A stretch of 64,000 nucleotides of DNA. It comes from Acinetobacter sp. ANC 3832 (GTDB taxonomy: Bacteria > Pseudomonadota > Gammaproteobacteria > Pseudomonadales > Moraxellaceae). Below are positions 53,749 to 62,387 of the stretch, piece by piece. The stretch's first letter is position 1; the number at the start of each line of letters is the position of its first letter. The translations under genes and the position numbers were made by a program. The DNA lies in assembly GCF_002135415.1 (NCBI RefSeq), contig NZ_NEGJ01000002.1, forward strand, positions 372,001-436,000, given 5' to 3'. The notes under the pieces were generated by a model. The model saw only the letters and a list, made by a program, of their open reading frames with translations, was not told the origin of the DNA and searched no databases.

Positions 53749-56439
53749 ATGATTCAACAAATTGATGCTCCATTGCGTGAAGATGTACGCTTACTGGGAA
53801 ATATTTTAGGGGAAACCTTAAAGGAACATGCAGGACAAGATTTGTTTAATCAGATTGAGCAAATTCGTGCCTTAGCCAAAGGTGCACGAGATGGTCAAAT
53901 TGAAGCAGAAAAACAACTCGAACAATTATTTTTTAATTTAAAAGATGATGAAATTCTTCCACTGACACGTGCTTTTTCGCACTTTTTAAACTTTGCCAAT
54001 ATTGCAGAACAATACAATGTGGTGCGGAGCCGTCGTCAAAGTGAATTTAATGAAAATGAACCTTCTCCAAATGTCTTGGTTCATCTGTTTGAAAAATTTA
54101 AAAACCAAGAAATTTCGACTGAAGTTCTGTATAAACAAATTTGCGAACTAAAAATTGAATTGGTGCTTACCGCGCATCCAACTGAAGTCAGTCGTCGTAC
54201 TCTGATTCAAAAATATGATGGCATTAACAATTGCTTATCCACCTTTGATCAGCAAAAACTCACGCCTAAACAACGCCGTGATGTATTAGCCGATTTAAAG
54301 CAATTGGTCTGCTCTGCATGGCAAACGGATGAAATTCGTCAACATCGCCCAACCCCTATAGATGAAGCAAAATGGGGCTTTACCACCATTGAGCAAACCT
54401 TGTGGAACGCAGTACCCAAATTTATTCGTGAACTGAATGAATTGGTTGAAGATCATTGCAAACAAGATTTACCTTTAGATATTGCACCAATTCGTTTTGC
54501 CTCGTGGATGGGCGGTGACCGTGATGGTAATCCCAATGTAACGCATAATATTACTCAAGAAGTCCTGTGGTTATCTCGTTGGAAAGCGGCTGATTTATAT
54601 CTCCGTGATATTGAAGATTTACGCTGGGAATTGTCTATTCAAGACTGTTCAAATGAATTGGCTCAAGCCTTAGGGAAAAGCCATCCTGAACCATATCGTG
54701 AATATTTACGTGATGCACGTGAACGTTTAAAAGCAACCCGTCAATGGTTAGCGCATAAACTTCAAGGGCAACATTCAGATGTCGATCGCAGCCAAATCAT
54801 TCATCATAAAGATGAGTTATTACAACCTTTATTGGTATGTTATCGCTCATTAATCGCCTGTAATCTACCTGAAATTGCCAATGGTAAATTGCTCGACTTT
54901 ATTTATCGGGTGAATTGCTTTGGTATTGAATTGCTTAAACTGGATATTCGTCAGGAATCAGGTCGTCATCGCCAAGCCATTTCAGCGATTACCGAATATT
55001 TAGGCTTAGGCAATTTTGAAACGTGGACAGAGCAAGCCCGTCAAAATTTCTTATTACAAGAACTACAAAGCAAACGTCCTCTGCTACCGAAATTGCTCAA
55101 TGAGCCTAAAGGAAGCTTAATTGAGCATCCAGATGTGCAAGAAGTCTTTGCGACCATGCGTACTTTGGCTGAACAACCTAAAGAAAGTTTAGGTGCGTAC
55201 ATTATTTCTATGGCGGAATATCCAAGTGATGTTTTAGCTGTATTGCTACTGCAAAAAGAAGCAGGTATTGAACATCCTTTACGTGTTGTACCGCTGTTTG
55301 AAACACTGAAAGATTTAGATGGCGCATCTGCAACCATGAGCACTTTGTTTAATATGCATTGGTATAAACAGCATATTCAAGGTAAGCATGAAGTGATGAT
55401 TGGTTACTCAGATTCTGCCAAAGATGCAGGCTTTATGTCTGCCAATTGGGCACAATATCGTGCGCAAGAAGAATTAACTGCTATTGCCAAACAACACGGC
55501 GTGACCCTAACTTTATTCCACGGTCGCGGTGGTTCAATCAGTCGTGGTGGCGCACCGACACAACAGGCTTTATTCTCGCAACCACCCGGTTCAATTTCAG
55601 GTGCAATTCGTGTGACTGAACAAGGTGAAATGATTCGCTTCAAGTTTGGTTTAGAAGAAATTGCGCTACAAAATCTTGAGATTTATACCGCTGCAACATT
55701 AGAAGCTACCTTGCTTCCACCACCTGAACCGAAACAGGAATGGCGTGATTTAATGCATACAATGACCGATTTATCGGTTCAGGTTTATCGTCAAACCGTG
55801 CGTGAAAATCCTCATTTTGTTCAATATTTAAGAACAGTGACACCTGAACTTGAGTTGCAAATGTTGCCATTGGGTTCACGCCCTGCAAAACGTAAAGTCA
55901 GTGGTGGTATCGAATCTTTACGTGCCATTCCATGGGTTTTTGCATGGACACAAATCCGTTTAATGCTTCCTGCTTGGTTGGGTACTGGCGCTGCAATTAA
56001 TCAAGTGATTAATCAAGGTCAAAAAGCCGTGTTGGATGAGATGCTACACGAATGGCCCTATTTCCAAACACTTATTGATATGTTGGAAATGGTACTGTCT
56101 AAAGCAGATTCAAATATTGCGCTGTACTATGAGGCACATTTGACCGATGACGAAGATTTAAAAGTACTGGGTGCTGAATTACGTCAACGTCTACATGATG
56201 CAGTGCAAACATTATTGGCAATGAAAGGTGAATCTAAACTTTTAAGTTCTAATGATGTGCTTGATCAATCCATGAAAGTGCGTAAACCGTATTTATTACC
56301 CTTACATTTATTACAAGCTGAATTGATGAAACGTCGCCGTGGTTATTTGGCTGAATGTCAGGCTGAACATACCCCTGTTGATCATGCACTTATGGTCAGC
56401 ATTGCAGGGATTGCTGCAGGTTTACGTAATACAGGCTAA
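53749..56439 (+). CDS. ppc: Phosphoenolpyruvate carboxylase
   Basis: Anaplerotic enzyme that makes oxaloacetate from PEP and bicarbonate. It is 896 residues, close to the standard bacterial length. Motifs: LTAHPTEVSRRTL with the catalytic histidine, MGGDRDGNPNVT, GYSDSAKDAGFMSANW, FHGRGGSISRGGAPT (PEP-binding loop), and the C-terminus ending RNTG, which is invariant. GGGAGAG precedes the start. It stands alone with its own terminator, next to a uracil-type permease. Confidence 0.98.
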   Translation: MIQQIDAPLREDVRLLGNILGETLKEHAGQDLFNQIEQIRALAKGARDGQIEAEKQLEQLFFNLKDDEILPLTRAFSHFLNFANIAEQYNVVRSRRQSEFNENEPSPNVLVHLFEKFKNQEISTEVLYKQICELKIELVLTAHPTEVSRRTLIQKYDGINNCLSTFDQQKLTPKQRRDVLADLKQLVCSAWQTDEIRQHRPTPIDEAKWGFTTIEQTLWNAVPKFIRELNELVEDHCKQDLPLDIAPIRFASWMGGDRDGNPNVTHNITQEVLWLSRWKAADLYLRDIEDLRWELSIQDCSNELAQALGKSHPEPYREYLRDARERLKATRQWLAHKLQGQHSDVDRSQIIHHKDELLQPLLVCYRSLIACNLPEIANGKLLDFIYRVNCFGIELLKLDIRQESGRHRQAISAITEYLGLGNFETWTEQARQNFLLQELQSKRPLLPKLLNEPKGSLIEHPDVQEVFATMRTLAEQPKESLGAYIISMAEYPSDVLAVLLLQKEAGIEHPLRVVPLFETLKDLDGASATMSTLFNMHWYKQHIQGKHEVMIGYSDSAKDAGFMSANWAQYRAQEELTAIAKQHGVTLTLFHGRGGSISRGGAPTQQALFSQPPGSISGAIRVTEQGEMIRFKFGLEEIALQNLEIYTAATLEATLLPPPEPKQEWRDLMHTMTDLSVQVYRQTVRENPHFVQYLRTVTPELELQMLPLGSRPAKRKVSGGIESLRAIPWVFAWTQIRLMLPAWLGTGAAINQVINQGQKAVLDEMLHEWPYFQTLIDMLEMVLSKADSNIALYYEAHLTDDEDLKVLGAELRQRLHDAVQTLLAMKGESKLLSSNDVLDQSMKVRKPYLLPLHLLQAELMKRRRGYLAECQAEHTPVDHALMVSIAGIAAGLRNTG

Positions 56440-56495
56440 GCAACATTTTTAAGATCATTCATCTTGTATAAAATTTTTATGCAAGATATCGACTT

Positions 56496-56530
56496 AAGGA
56501 AATATCATTTCATCGTGATATTTCCTTTTT
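56496..56530 (+). terminator. ppc terminator
   Basis: AAGGAAATATCA (56496-56507) pairs with TGATATTTCCTT (56516-56527), 8-nt loop, followed by T-run. Confidence 0.92.
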
Positions 56531-56816
56531 ATTTTTTGAATTTTCTAAAAGAAAGTACAGCCAATATAAATCTAAACAAAATTCCTGTTTATTTATTCAA
56601 CATCACCGCCATTAAAGTCAAAATAATTCTAAAAAAATAATTCAATTGCAAAAAATTAAATATTTGACTTTATTTTATACTGATTTTTTAATCTCTTGAT
56701 TTTACTTACTTACACACTTTTTTGATTTGACCGTTTGGTACAAACAAAGCAAAAAAATGAATGATAGCAATTCTTTAGTCTTTCTAAAATGATGAAAAAT
56801 CAATAAAAGAAAGAGT
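56531..56816 (+). other. AT-rich spacer upstream of the NCS2 permease gene
   Basis: About 285 bp with no gene, highly AT-rich. It should hold the permease promoter; I see no clear operator or riboswitch. Confidence 0.4.
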
Positions 56817-58157
56817 ATGATGTCCTCAATTTGTTTTTTGAGCGCTCAATTTATGTCCAACTGGTTTCCCAAGTGGCGTCCATACGACGGTAACATTGAT
56901 GCCCGTCCTGTTGGTACCAATGAGTACCTCCCCCCTGCACAAAGCGCTGTCTTAGGTATTCAACATACTTTTGCAATGTTTGGTTCAACCGTTTTAGCGC
57001 CATTTTTAATGGGCTTTGAACCCAATTTAGCCATTTTGATGTCTGGTATTTGTACCATTCTGTTCTTTTTAATGACAGGTGGTCGAGTTCCAAGTTATTT
57101 AGGTTCGAGTTTCGGCTTTATTGGTGTCGTGATTGCTGCAACAGGTTATGCGGCTTCTGGTACAGGTGCGACCAATCCCAATTTAGCCATTGCTGCTGGC
57201 GGAATCATGGTCTGCGGTATTTTATATGCCCTATTTGGTCTACTTGTGATGGTAACAGGAACCAAATGGATCGAGAAATTGATGCCACCTGTCGTTACAG
57301 GTGCTGTAGTCATGATCATTGGTTTAAACCTTGCACCCATCACGGTTAAAAGTGTTGCAGGCAATAACTTTAATATGTGGATGGCGTTGGTCACCGTGCT
57401 ATGCATGGGATCTATTGCGGTATTCACCAAAGGCTTATTGCAACGTTTATTGCTTTTGGTTGGCTTATTGTCGTCTTATCTAATCTATTTCATTGTGTCT
57501 AATGTGATGGGAAATGGTACGCCCATTAACTTTACGCCTATTCAAGAAGCTGCATGGTTTGGCTTACCGACCATTCATTCTCCACAATTTGATTTCAATG
57601 CCATCATTATTATTGCCCCAATTGCATTAATTTTGGTTGCTGAAAACTTAGGTCATATCAAAGCTGTTGGTGCAATGACAGGTGAAAACCTAGACCCACA
57701 AATTGGTAAAGCATTCCTTGCAGATGGGATTGCAACCACAATTTCTGGTGGTGTTGGTGCGCCGGGTATGACCACTTATGGTGAAAATATTGGGGTCATG
57801 GCAGTCACTCGGGTTTACTCAACTATTGTATTTGTGATTGCTGGTGTCTTTGCTATTTTCTTAGGTCTTTCACCTAAGTTTGGTGCTGTCATCCATACCA
57901 TTCCCACAGCAATTCTGACAGGTGCTTCAATTGTCGTTTTTGGTTTAATTACTATTGCTGGTGCAAAAATTTGGATTGAAAACAAAGTCGATTTTTCTCA
58001 AAATAAAAACCTCATGGTCGCGGCAGTAACCATTATTTTAGGCACAGGTGACTTTGCGCTACAATTCGGCAACTTTAATTTAGGCGGTATTGGTACTGCA
58101 ACATTTGCAGCACTTCTTCTGAATTGGTTCTTTAGCTTAGCCGATAAATCTAAATAA
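56817..58157 (+). CDS. NCS2 uracil/xanthine permease (UraA/RutG-like)
   Basis: A 446-residue inner-membrane nucleobase transporter with about fourteen hydrophobic segments. AENLGHIKAVGAMTG and GGVGAPGMTTYGENIGVMAVTRVYS are the substrate and proton-coupling motifs of NCS2; the Glu and His of AENLGHI and Glu of YGENIG match the uracil-binding residues known from E. coli UraA. Uracil is therefore the probable substrate. Two adjacent ATGs follow an AAAGAAAGAG region; residues before MSNWFPKW may be dispensable. A strong terminator follows. Confidence 0.9.
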   Translation: MMSSICFLSAQFMSNWFPKWRPYDGNIDARPVGTNEYLPPAQSAVLGIQHTFAMFGSTVLAPFLMGFEPNLAILMSGICTILFFLMTGGRVPSYLGSSFGFIGVVIAATGYAASGTGATNPNLAIAAGGIMVCGILYALFGLLVMVTGTKWIEKLMPPVVTGAVVMIIGLNLAPITVKSVAGNNFNMWMALVTVLCMGSIAVFTKGLLQRLLLLVGLLSSYLIYFIVSNVMGNGTPINFTPIQEAAWFGLPTIHSPQFDFNAIIIIAPIALILVAENLGHIKAVGAMTGENLDPQIGKAFLADGIATTISGGVGAPGMTTYGENIGVMAVTRVYSTIVFVIAGVFAIFLGLSPKFGAVIHTIPTAILTGASIVVFGLITIAGAKIWIENKVDFSQNKNLMVAAVTIILGTGDFALQFGNFNLGGIGTATFAALLLNWFFSLADKSK

Positions 58158-58173
58158 GTATTTTAAAATTTAG

Positions 58174-58196
58174 GCAGCCGAAAGGCTGCTTTTTTT
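58174..58196 (+). terminator. Terminator of NCS2 permease gene
   Basis: GCAGCC-GAAA-GGCTGC (58174-58189) with a GNRA loop followed by seven T residues. Confidence 0.93.
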
Positions 58197-58262
58197 CGCG
58201 CTGATTTTTAAGACGGTATTTTTTTAGTAAGATGTCATTCAATCTAAAATAAGTGCTTGCCC

Positions 58263-59165
58263 ATGCGACTCAATTTTTTTGATCTACAGCTCTTTTTAAA
58301 TATTGTTGATACAGGCAGCTTAACCAAAGGTGCAGAGCGTTCAGCAATTTCATTACAAGCTGCCAGTGAACGGATGAAGAAACTTGAACAACAATTTTCT
58401 GTCAGCCTTTTCACTCGACATGCCACAGGTGTAAAACTCACCATCGCAGGGCAAACATTTACTGAGGAAGCACAACGACTGGTTCAGCAAAGCCAACATC
58501 TACAACAAGTGATGTTGCCCTTTTCATCAGGCTTAAATTCAGAAATGACTTTGTGGTGTAATTCCTCTGCACAAAGTGAATATTTGCCAATGCTACTGCC
58601 ACAATATTTAGTTGAAAATCCAAACATTCAAATTGATTTAAAAGAGGCAGAAAGTAACGATATTATTCATGCTTTGGAAAAAGGTACAGCTCACTTAGGA
58701 CTCATTTCGAGTTTTTTTCATGCCCATCAATTACAAACACTCGATTTCTCAAATGATCCATTGGTTCTAATCTGTCCAATAGATCATGTATTAAAAAATC
58801 AGACTGAATTAAAATTGATTGATACGTTGAACTATCCCTTTGTCGGATTAATGCAGTATCACTCATTACAGCAATCGATTGAAGCTCAAGCAAAAAACTT
58901 AGGTTGTGCTATTCAATATCGCTTACGTTTACCCAATTTTGCAGCGATTGCACAAGTGGTTGCAAATGGCGTTGGTATTGCCATTATGCCAAAGCGAGCA
59001 GCCAAACGACTGAATGAATTATATGCCTTTCATCAAGTTGAATTACTTGGAGCATGGGCAAATCGCAAACTTTTATTGGCAGCACAAAACTTTGATGCCT
59101 TGCCTGTTTCTTATCAACATTTCACTCAATTCTTAATGTCGCAAAAAACCAAGCTTTCTATTTAA
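58263..59165 (+). CDS. LysR family transcriptional regulator
   Basis: A 300-residue LysR protein. The HTH reads NFFDLQLFLNIVDTGSLTKGAERSAISLQAASERMKKLEQQFSVSLFTR; the effector domain begins near LNSEMTLWCNSSAQSE. The start is ATG at 58263; the frame reaches TTG at 58257 but the ATG gives the normal MRLNFFDLQLF start. It converges with a TauE/SafE exporter gene 105 bp beyond its end, a pairing seen in many genomes (LysR with a TauE-type exporter), so it may control that gene. The true target is unknown. Confidence 0.9.
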   Translation: MRLNFFDLQLFLNIVDTGSLTKGAERSAISLQAASERMKKLEQQFSVSLFTRHATGVKLTIAGQTFTEEAQRLVQQSQHLQQVMLPFSSGLNSEMTLWCNSSAQSEYLPMLLPQYLVENPNIQIDLKEAESNDIIHALEKGTAHLGLISSFFHAHQLQTLDFSNDPLVLICPIDHVLKNQTELKLIDTLNYPFVGLMQYHSLQQSIEAQAKNLGCAIQYRLRLPNFAAIAQVVANGVGIAIMPKRAAKRLNELYAFHQVELLGAWANRKLLLAAQNFDALPVSYQHFTQFLMSQKTKLSI

Positions 59166-59270
59166 GAAATATCTTACTTAAAGCCTTTGAATGTCTCTTT
59201 TAAGCAAAACAAGAACGAGGCTTTAATATAGATGTAAATGGCCTAATGCAATTGATACTCAAAACTCAAT

Positions 59271-60020
59271 TCAAATGATTCCAAATTGATGTAAAACCAT
59301 ATAACCACTAAAAAGAACTAAGCCACTAAAGAAAACTTTACGAAACTTTTGCTCTGGAATCTGATAGCGAATTTTCGTTCCAATCCACATTCCCATTAAT
59401 GCAGGAATCAGTGCAATTAGCGACATTTTATAATCAATGGGCGTATCTTCTACTGGATTTAAGTGAAGGAATCCAGCCAAACAGAGCGTTGAAACGGTGA
59501 AAGCCAAACCTAAAGATTGAACTAAATCATCTCGCTTTAAATGCAATGATTGCAAATAAGGAACAACTGGAATAACGACTACGCCTGTTGCTACAGTCAA
59601 TGCTCCCCCTAAATAACCCACAATAGGCGACAACCATTTTTCATGAGGTGCAAGGTTTGGCATATTTTTTGAAAATAAGCCGTATAAACCATAGAGTGCG
59701 AGCATGCCACCCAATAAAGCTTCACTATGAAAACCTTGACCGCCATGCCCTAACGTTGGAAAAACACTCCAAATAGAACCGACAATAATACCCATGAGTA
59801 ATGGCCAAAAACGGCGAACCAATTGTAAGACTCGCCCTTCTGCAAAAAGTTGCCAAAAATTGGTGACCATTGAAGGAATAATAAGCAAAGTTGCAGCCTG
59901 AAATGGGCTAATTACCAATGTTAATAGCCCCATAGAAACAGCAGGCAAACCTAAACCAATTGTGCCTTTAATCATACCTGCAATTGCAAAAACACCAATC
60001 ACGAACCCTAACATCTGCAT
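59271..60020 (-). CDS. TauE/SafE family anion exporter
   Basis: A 249-residue membrane protein with about eight hydrophobic segments. GFVIGVFAIAGMIKGTIGLGLPAVSMGLL and a second repeat, GYLGGALTVATGVVVIPVVPYLQSL, are the two halves of the TauE/SafE fold; the conserved GxxxGGGxG-type motifs are relaxed here. The family exports sulfite or organosulfonates such as sulfoacetate, but substrate cannot be assigned. It converges with a LysR gene. Its leader contains a stem-loop at 60086-60112. Confidence 0.85.
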   Translation of the reverse strand: MQMLGFVIGVFAIAGMIKGTIGLGLPAVSMGLLTLVISPFQAATLLIIPSMVTNFWQLFAEGRVLQLVRRFWPLLMGIIVGSIWSVFPTLGHGGQGFHSEALLGGMLALYGLYGLFSKNMPNLAPHEKWLSPIVGYLGGALTVATGVVVIPVVPYLQSLHLKRDDLVQSLGLAFTVSTLCLAGFLHLNPVEDTPIDYKMSLIALIPALMGMWIGTKIRYQIPEQKFRKVFFSGLVLFSGYMVLHQFGII

Positions 60021-60085
60021 TACCTCTTATATTCAAGGCGATACTACAGAAAGTTATTCATTTCAAAAATCAGTGTTTTTAGAAG

Positions 60086-60112
60086 TAAGCCTCAATGAAA
60101 GATTGAGGCTTA
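60086..60112. other. Hairpin upstream of TauE/SafE gene
   Basis: TAAGCCTCAAT (60086-60096) pairs perfectly with ATTGAGGCTTA (60102-60112) over a 5-nt loop, 66 bp before the start at 60020. It lacks a T-run on the minus strand. It may be a leader structure or the terminator of a transcript from the right. Confidence 0.5.
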
Positions 60113-60282
60113 AAAATCAAAATATTTATGTACTGACTCAAGATTCTGTCATTACTCATTAAAATTCGTTGTAGATCTGAATATTTTCTTTCTTATAAGC
60201 TGGGTGAATAAAATAAATATTGCAAAAAATGATATGAAGCGCAGTCATAATAGCTTCATTTATTATTCTGTTCTGCATTAAA

Positions 60283-60570
60283 TTAAGGTCTAATCTCTTT
60301 TAACTCTCGTTGAATAAAATGCTGAATCATTTCTCGATAAAGCGTCTCAACCAAATCAGGATTGGTTCCAACATCAATTGCTTGCTGACGCACCTTATTT
60401 ATCACTTGTTGCACACGTTCAGGAGATTGCACATCTTCCGCATTTCGCTTAAAACGTACAGCTTGATCCACATAAAACTGACGTGTCGCAATCATTTCTA
60501 TTAAAGCTTGATCAAGTGCATCAATATGTTCACGCACCTGTTCAAGTGACTCACATTTCTCTCTTTTCAT
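60283..60570 (-). CDS. Chorismate mutase (AroQ type II, isochorismate-pyruvate lyase-like)
   Basis: A 95-residue all-helical AroQ-fold protein. LEQVREHIDALDQALIEMIATRQFYVDQAVRFKR has the helix-1 pattern with its arginine and the lysine-containing loop; RVQQVINKVRQQAIDVGTNPDLVETLYREMIQHFIQRELKEI completes the four helices. The sequence is nearest in layout to small PchB-like proteins, so chorismate mutase or isochorismate-pyruvate lyase cannot be separated. ATG at 60570 was chosen; a GTG at 60585 is in frame. It overlaps the DsbA-like gene by about 20 bp. Confidence 0.88.
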   Translation of the reverse strand: MKREKCESLEQVREHIDALDQALIEMIATRQFYVDQAVRFKRNAEDVQSPERVQQVINKVRQQAIDVGTNPDLVETLYREMIQHFIQRELKEIRP

Positions 60571-61885
60571 GTCTGGGATCTTCACTGTTAATCAGCCTTT
60601 CAGCATTATTTTCACTTTTATATTTTTGTTCTAACACATTACTGAAGATACTTTCAATCATCCACACACGATATAAACTATTAAAGACATACTGTTTGCC
60701 ATCAATTCTTAATTCCAATACTGGAAAATCAGGTTGATGTTGATTAGCACAGGTTTGATCATTCTGTTTGAGTAATTCCGATACGTCCACTTGAGTTAAC
60801 GTTTCAATCCCTAAAGTCTGTTGCATCCGTTGAAAATGTGCTTTAAAGGATAAATCTTGACCTTTCGTCCATACAGCTTCAAGAATTTCATACATTGCAT
60901 CAACGCGTTGCTCTTCAGATACGCTGTAATACAGTTGCGCCATATTCACTGTACTATCAGCAGTTGGTCGACAAAATGGCGTAAATTTAACTTCAGTTCG
61001 TTTCGATAACCGAGTCGCTAAACTCCAATCAAAATCATCCCGTCCGTGATAAGACAAAGGGAATACATTCAGTTGAATGTTGTAATAATCAGCAAGCTCT
61101 TCTTTAATATACGCCAATAATAACCAGCTGATCGGATCTTCAAGCGCAATATATAAATCGAGTTCAGGGTGCATTGCATGTATTTCTGCAAGCTCCTCTG
61201 CATCACTCATAATGTGCTCACGCCACTCAATATGATTAATCAAAAAAATAGGGTTTTCGATCAGTAATTTTTGTTGTTTAAGACGTCGGATCAAACGCAA
61301 TAAATCATCTACAGCATGGTATTTACGCCCACCAAACTCGAAATGACTGGCAAGTACTGGCGTATGATTAAAGATCCGTTCAGGTATATTTTGAGGTGTT
61401 TGATGTTTACTCGCCATCACAAATAAAGTACGCAATTTCCCGTACTGCTGTTGCCAGAGCATATGAAAAACGTCTTCGATTAAATAAAGGAAGTTTTGCC
61501 CTGTGAGTGGCGTATTTCTTAGAATTATTTCTGCTTGTTGTAGTGCTTCTGCTGTAGGTTGTTCTGGTTTTTCATCATAACTAAAGCGATGTTGATTGGC
61601 TAAAATTTTGGCATCATTTAAACAATAATTACGCCATTCTTCAACAGTCATGCCATTGGGGGGTTCTGCGGCTGTATCCGAAATGATGACCTTCAACGGT
61701 TTTAATGCATCACTCAAAATATCATCTAACTGGGTTAGCTGTTGTACTGCCAAATAACTATAAACATCATCCAGACGTAAATAAATACTTAAGCCTTGTT
61801 CCGTGGATAACACCTCTTGGCGAATCGGCTTTTGATAAAACCAACTCGATCGGATTGGATCAAACCAACGGCGCAGCAGTGACAT
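60551..61885 (-). CDS. Tandem DsbA/HCCA-isomerase-like thioredoxin-fold protein
   Basis: A 444-residue cytosolic-looking protein. Two similar units can be seen: about residues 30-205 (SIYLRLDDVYSYLAVQQL ... FGGRKYHAVDDLLRLI) and 242-410 (LYIALEDPISWLLLAYIK ... IDGKQYVFNSLYRVWMIE). Each has the DsbA/2-hydroxychromene-2-carboxylate isomerase order: a strand with Asp-x-x-Ser-Tyr/Trp, a helical insert, and a closing strand-turn-strand. Neither has a CxxC, so redox activity is unlikely; a glutathione-dependent isomerase role or a binding role is possible. The start is ATG at 61885 with GAGG upstream (frame open to 61957). The chorismate mutase gene overlaps its end. Confidence 0.75.
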   Translation of the reverse strand: MSLLRRWFDPIRSSWFYQKPIRQEVLSTEQGLSIYLRLDDVYSYLAVQQLTQLDDILSDALKPLKVIISDTAAEPPNGMTVEEWRNYCLNDAKILANQHRFSYDEKPEQPTAEALQQAEIILRNTPLTGQNFLYLIEDVFHMLWQQQYGKLRTLFVMASKHQTPQNIPERIFNHTPVLASHFEFGGRKYHAVDDLLRLIRRLKQQKLLIENPIFLINHIEWREHIMSDAEELAEIHAMHPELDLYIALEDPISWLLLAYIKEELADYYNIQLNVFPLSYHGRDDFDWSLATRLSKRTEVKFTPFCRPTADSTVNMAQLYYSVSEEQRVDAMYEILEAVWTKGQDLSFKAHFQRMQQTLGIETLTQVDVSELLKQNDQTCANQHQPDFPVLELRIDGKQYVFNSLYRVWMIESIFSNVLEQKYKSENNAERLINSEDPRHEKREM

Positions 61886-62304
61886 TAGATAAGCCTCGAA
61901 ATAAATGCTGAATGAGTTCAATATTTTGATTGAAACTCGCTCAAGGATACCATCCATTCTTCTCGGATGCTTTAAAAAATAAAATGAACTTTATGCAAAA
62001 GTTATAGCAATTCAAAGCAAAAGATTCAATGTTTCAGAACTGGATAAAATCATTTATTCCAGCCAACTTTATCTACTTTTCAACTCAAAAACAGTGAGAG
62101 ACTATACTTTTAGGGTTATACCCTAAGTCAATTTTCAATCCATTCCTTTGTAATGAATTGATGCCGTTATCGTATTTTATTCTGTTTGGAATATTTCATC
62201 AAAATCACACATATATTGCTTTTATCGTCTTAGAGCATCTTTAAAACTAACAAACCAACTTGGCATTTCACTGACTTATAAATAATTTCATCTAAGCCAA
62301 TAAT
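61886..62304. other. Spacer between ilvD and the DsbA-like gene
   Basis: About 420 bp with no gene. It contains a short inverted repeat, TTAGGG-TTATA-CCCTAA, at 62110-62126 and presumably the promoter for the minus-strand gene that starts at 61885. No tRNA or small ORF is convincing. Confidence 0.4.
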
Positions 62305-62333
62305 AAAAATGCACTCATTTCGAGTGCATTTTT
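62305..62333 (-). terminator. ilvD terminator
   Basis: AAAAATGCACTC (62305-62316) pairs with GAGTGCATTTTT (62322-62333) over a 5-nt loop; A-run on the left reads as a U-tract on the minus strand. Confidence 0.92.
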
Positions 62334-62387
62334 AAAACATCAAGCTTTTTGAAAAACGTTATTTCATCAACTTAAATCACAAAACGA

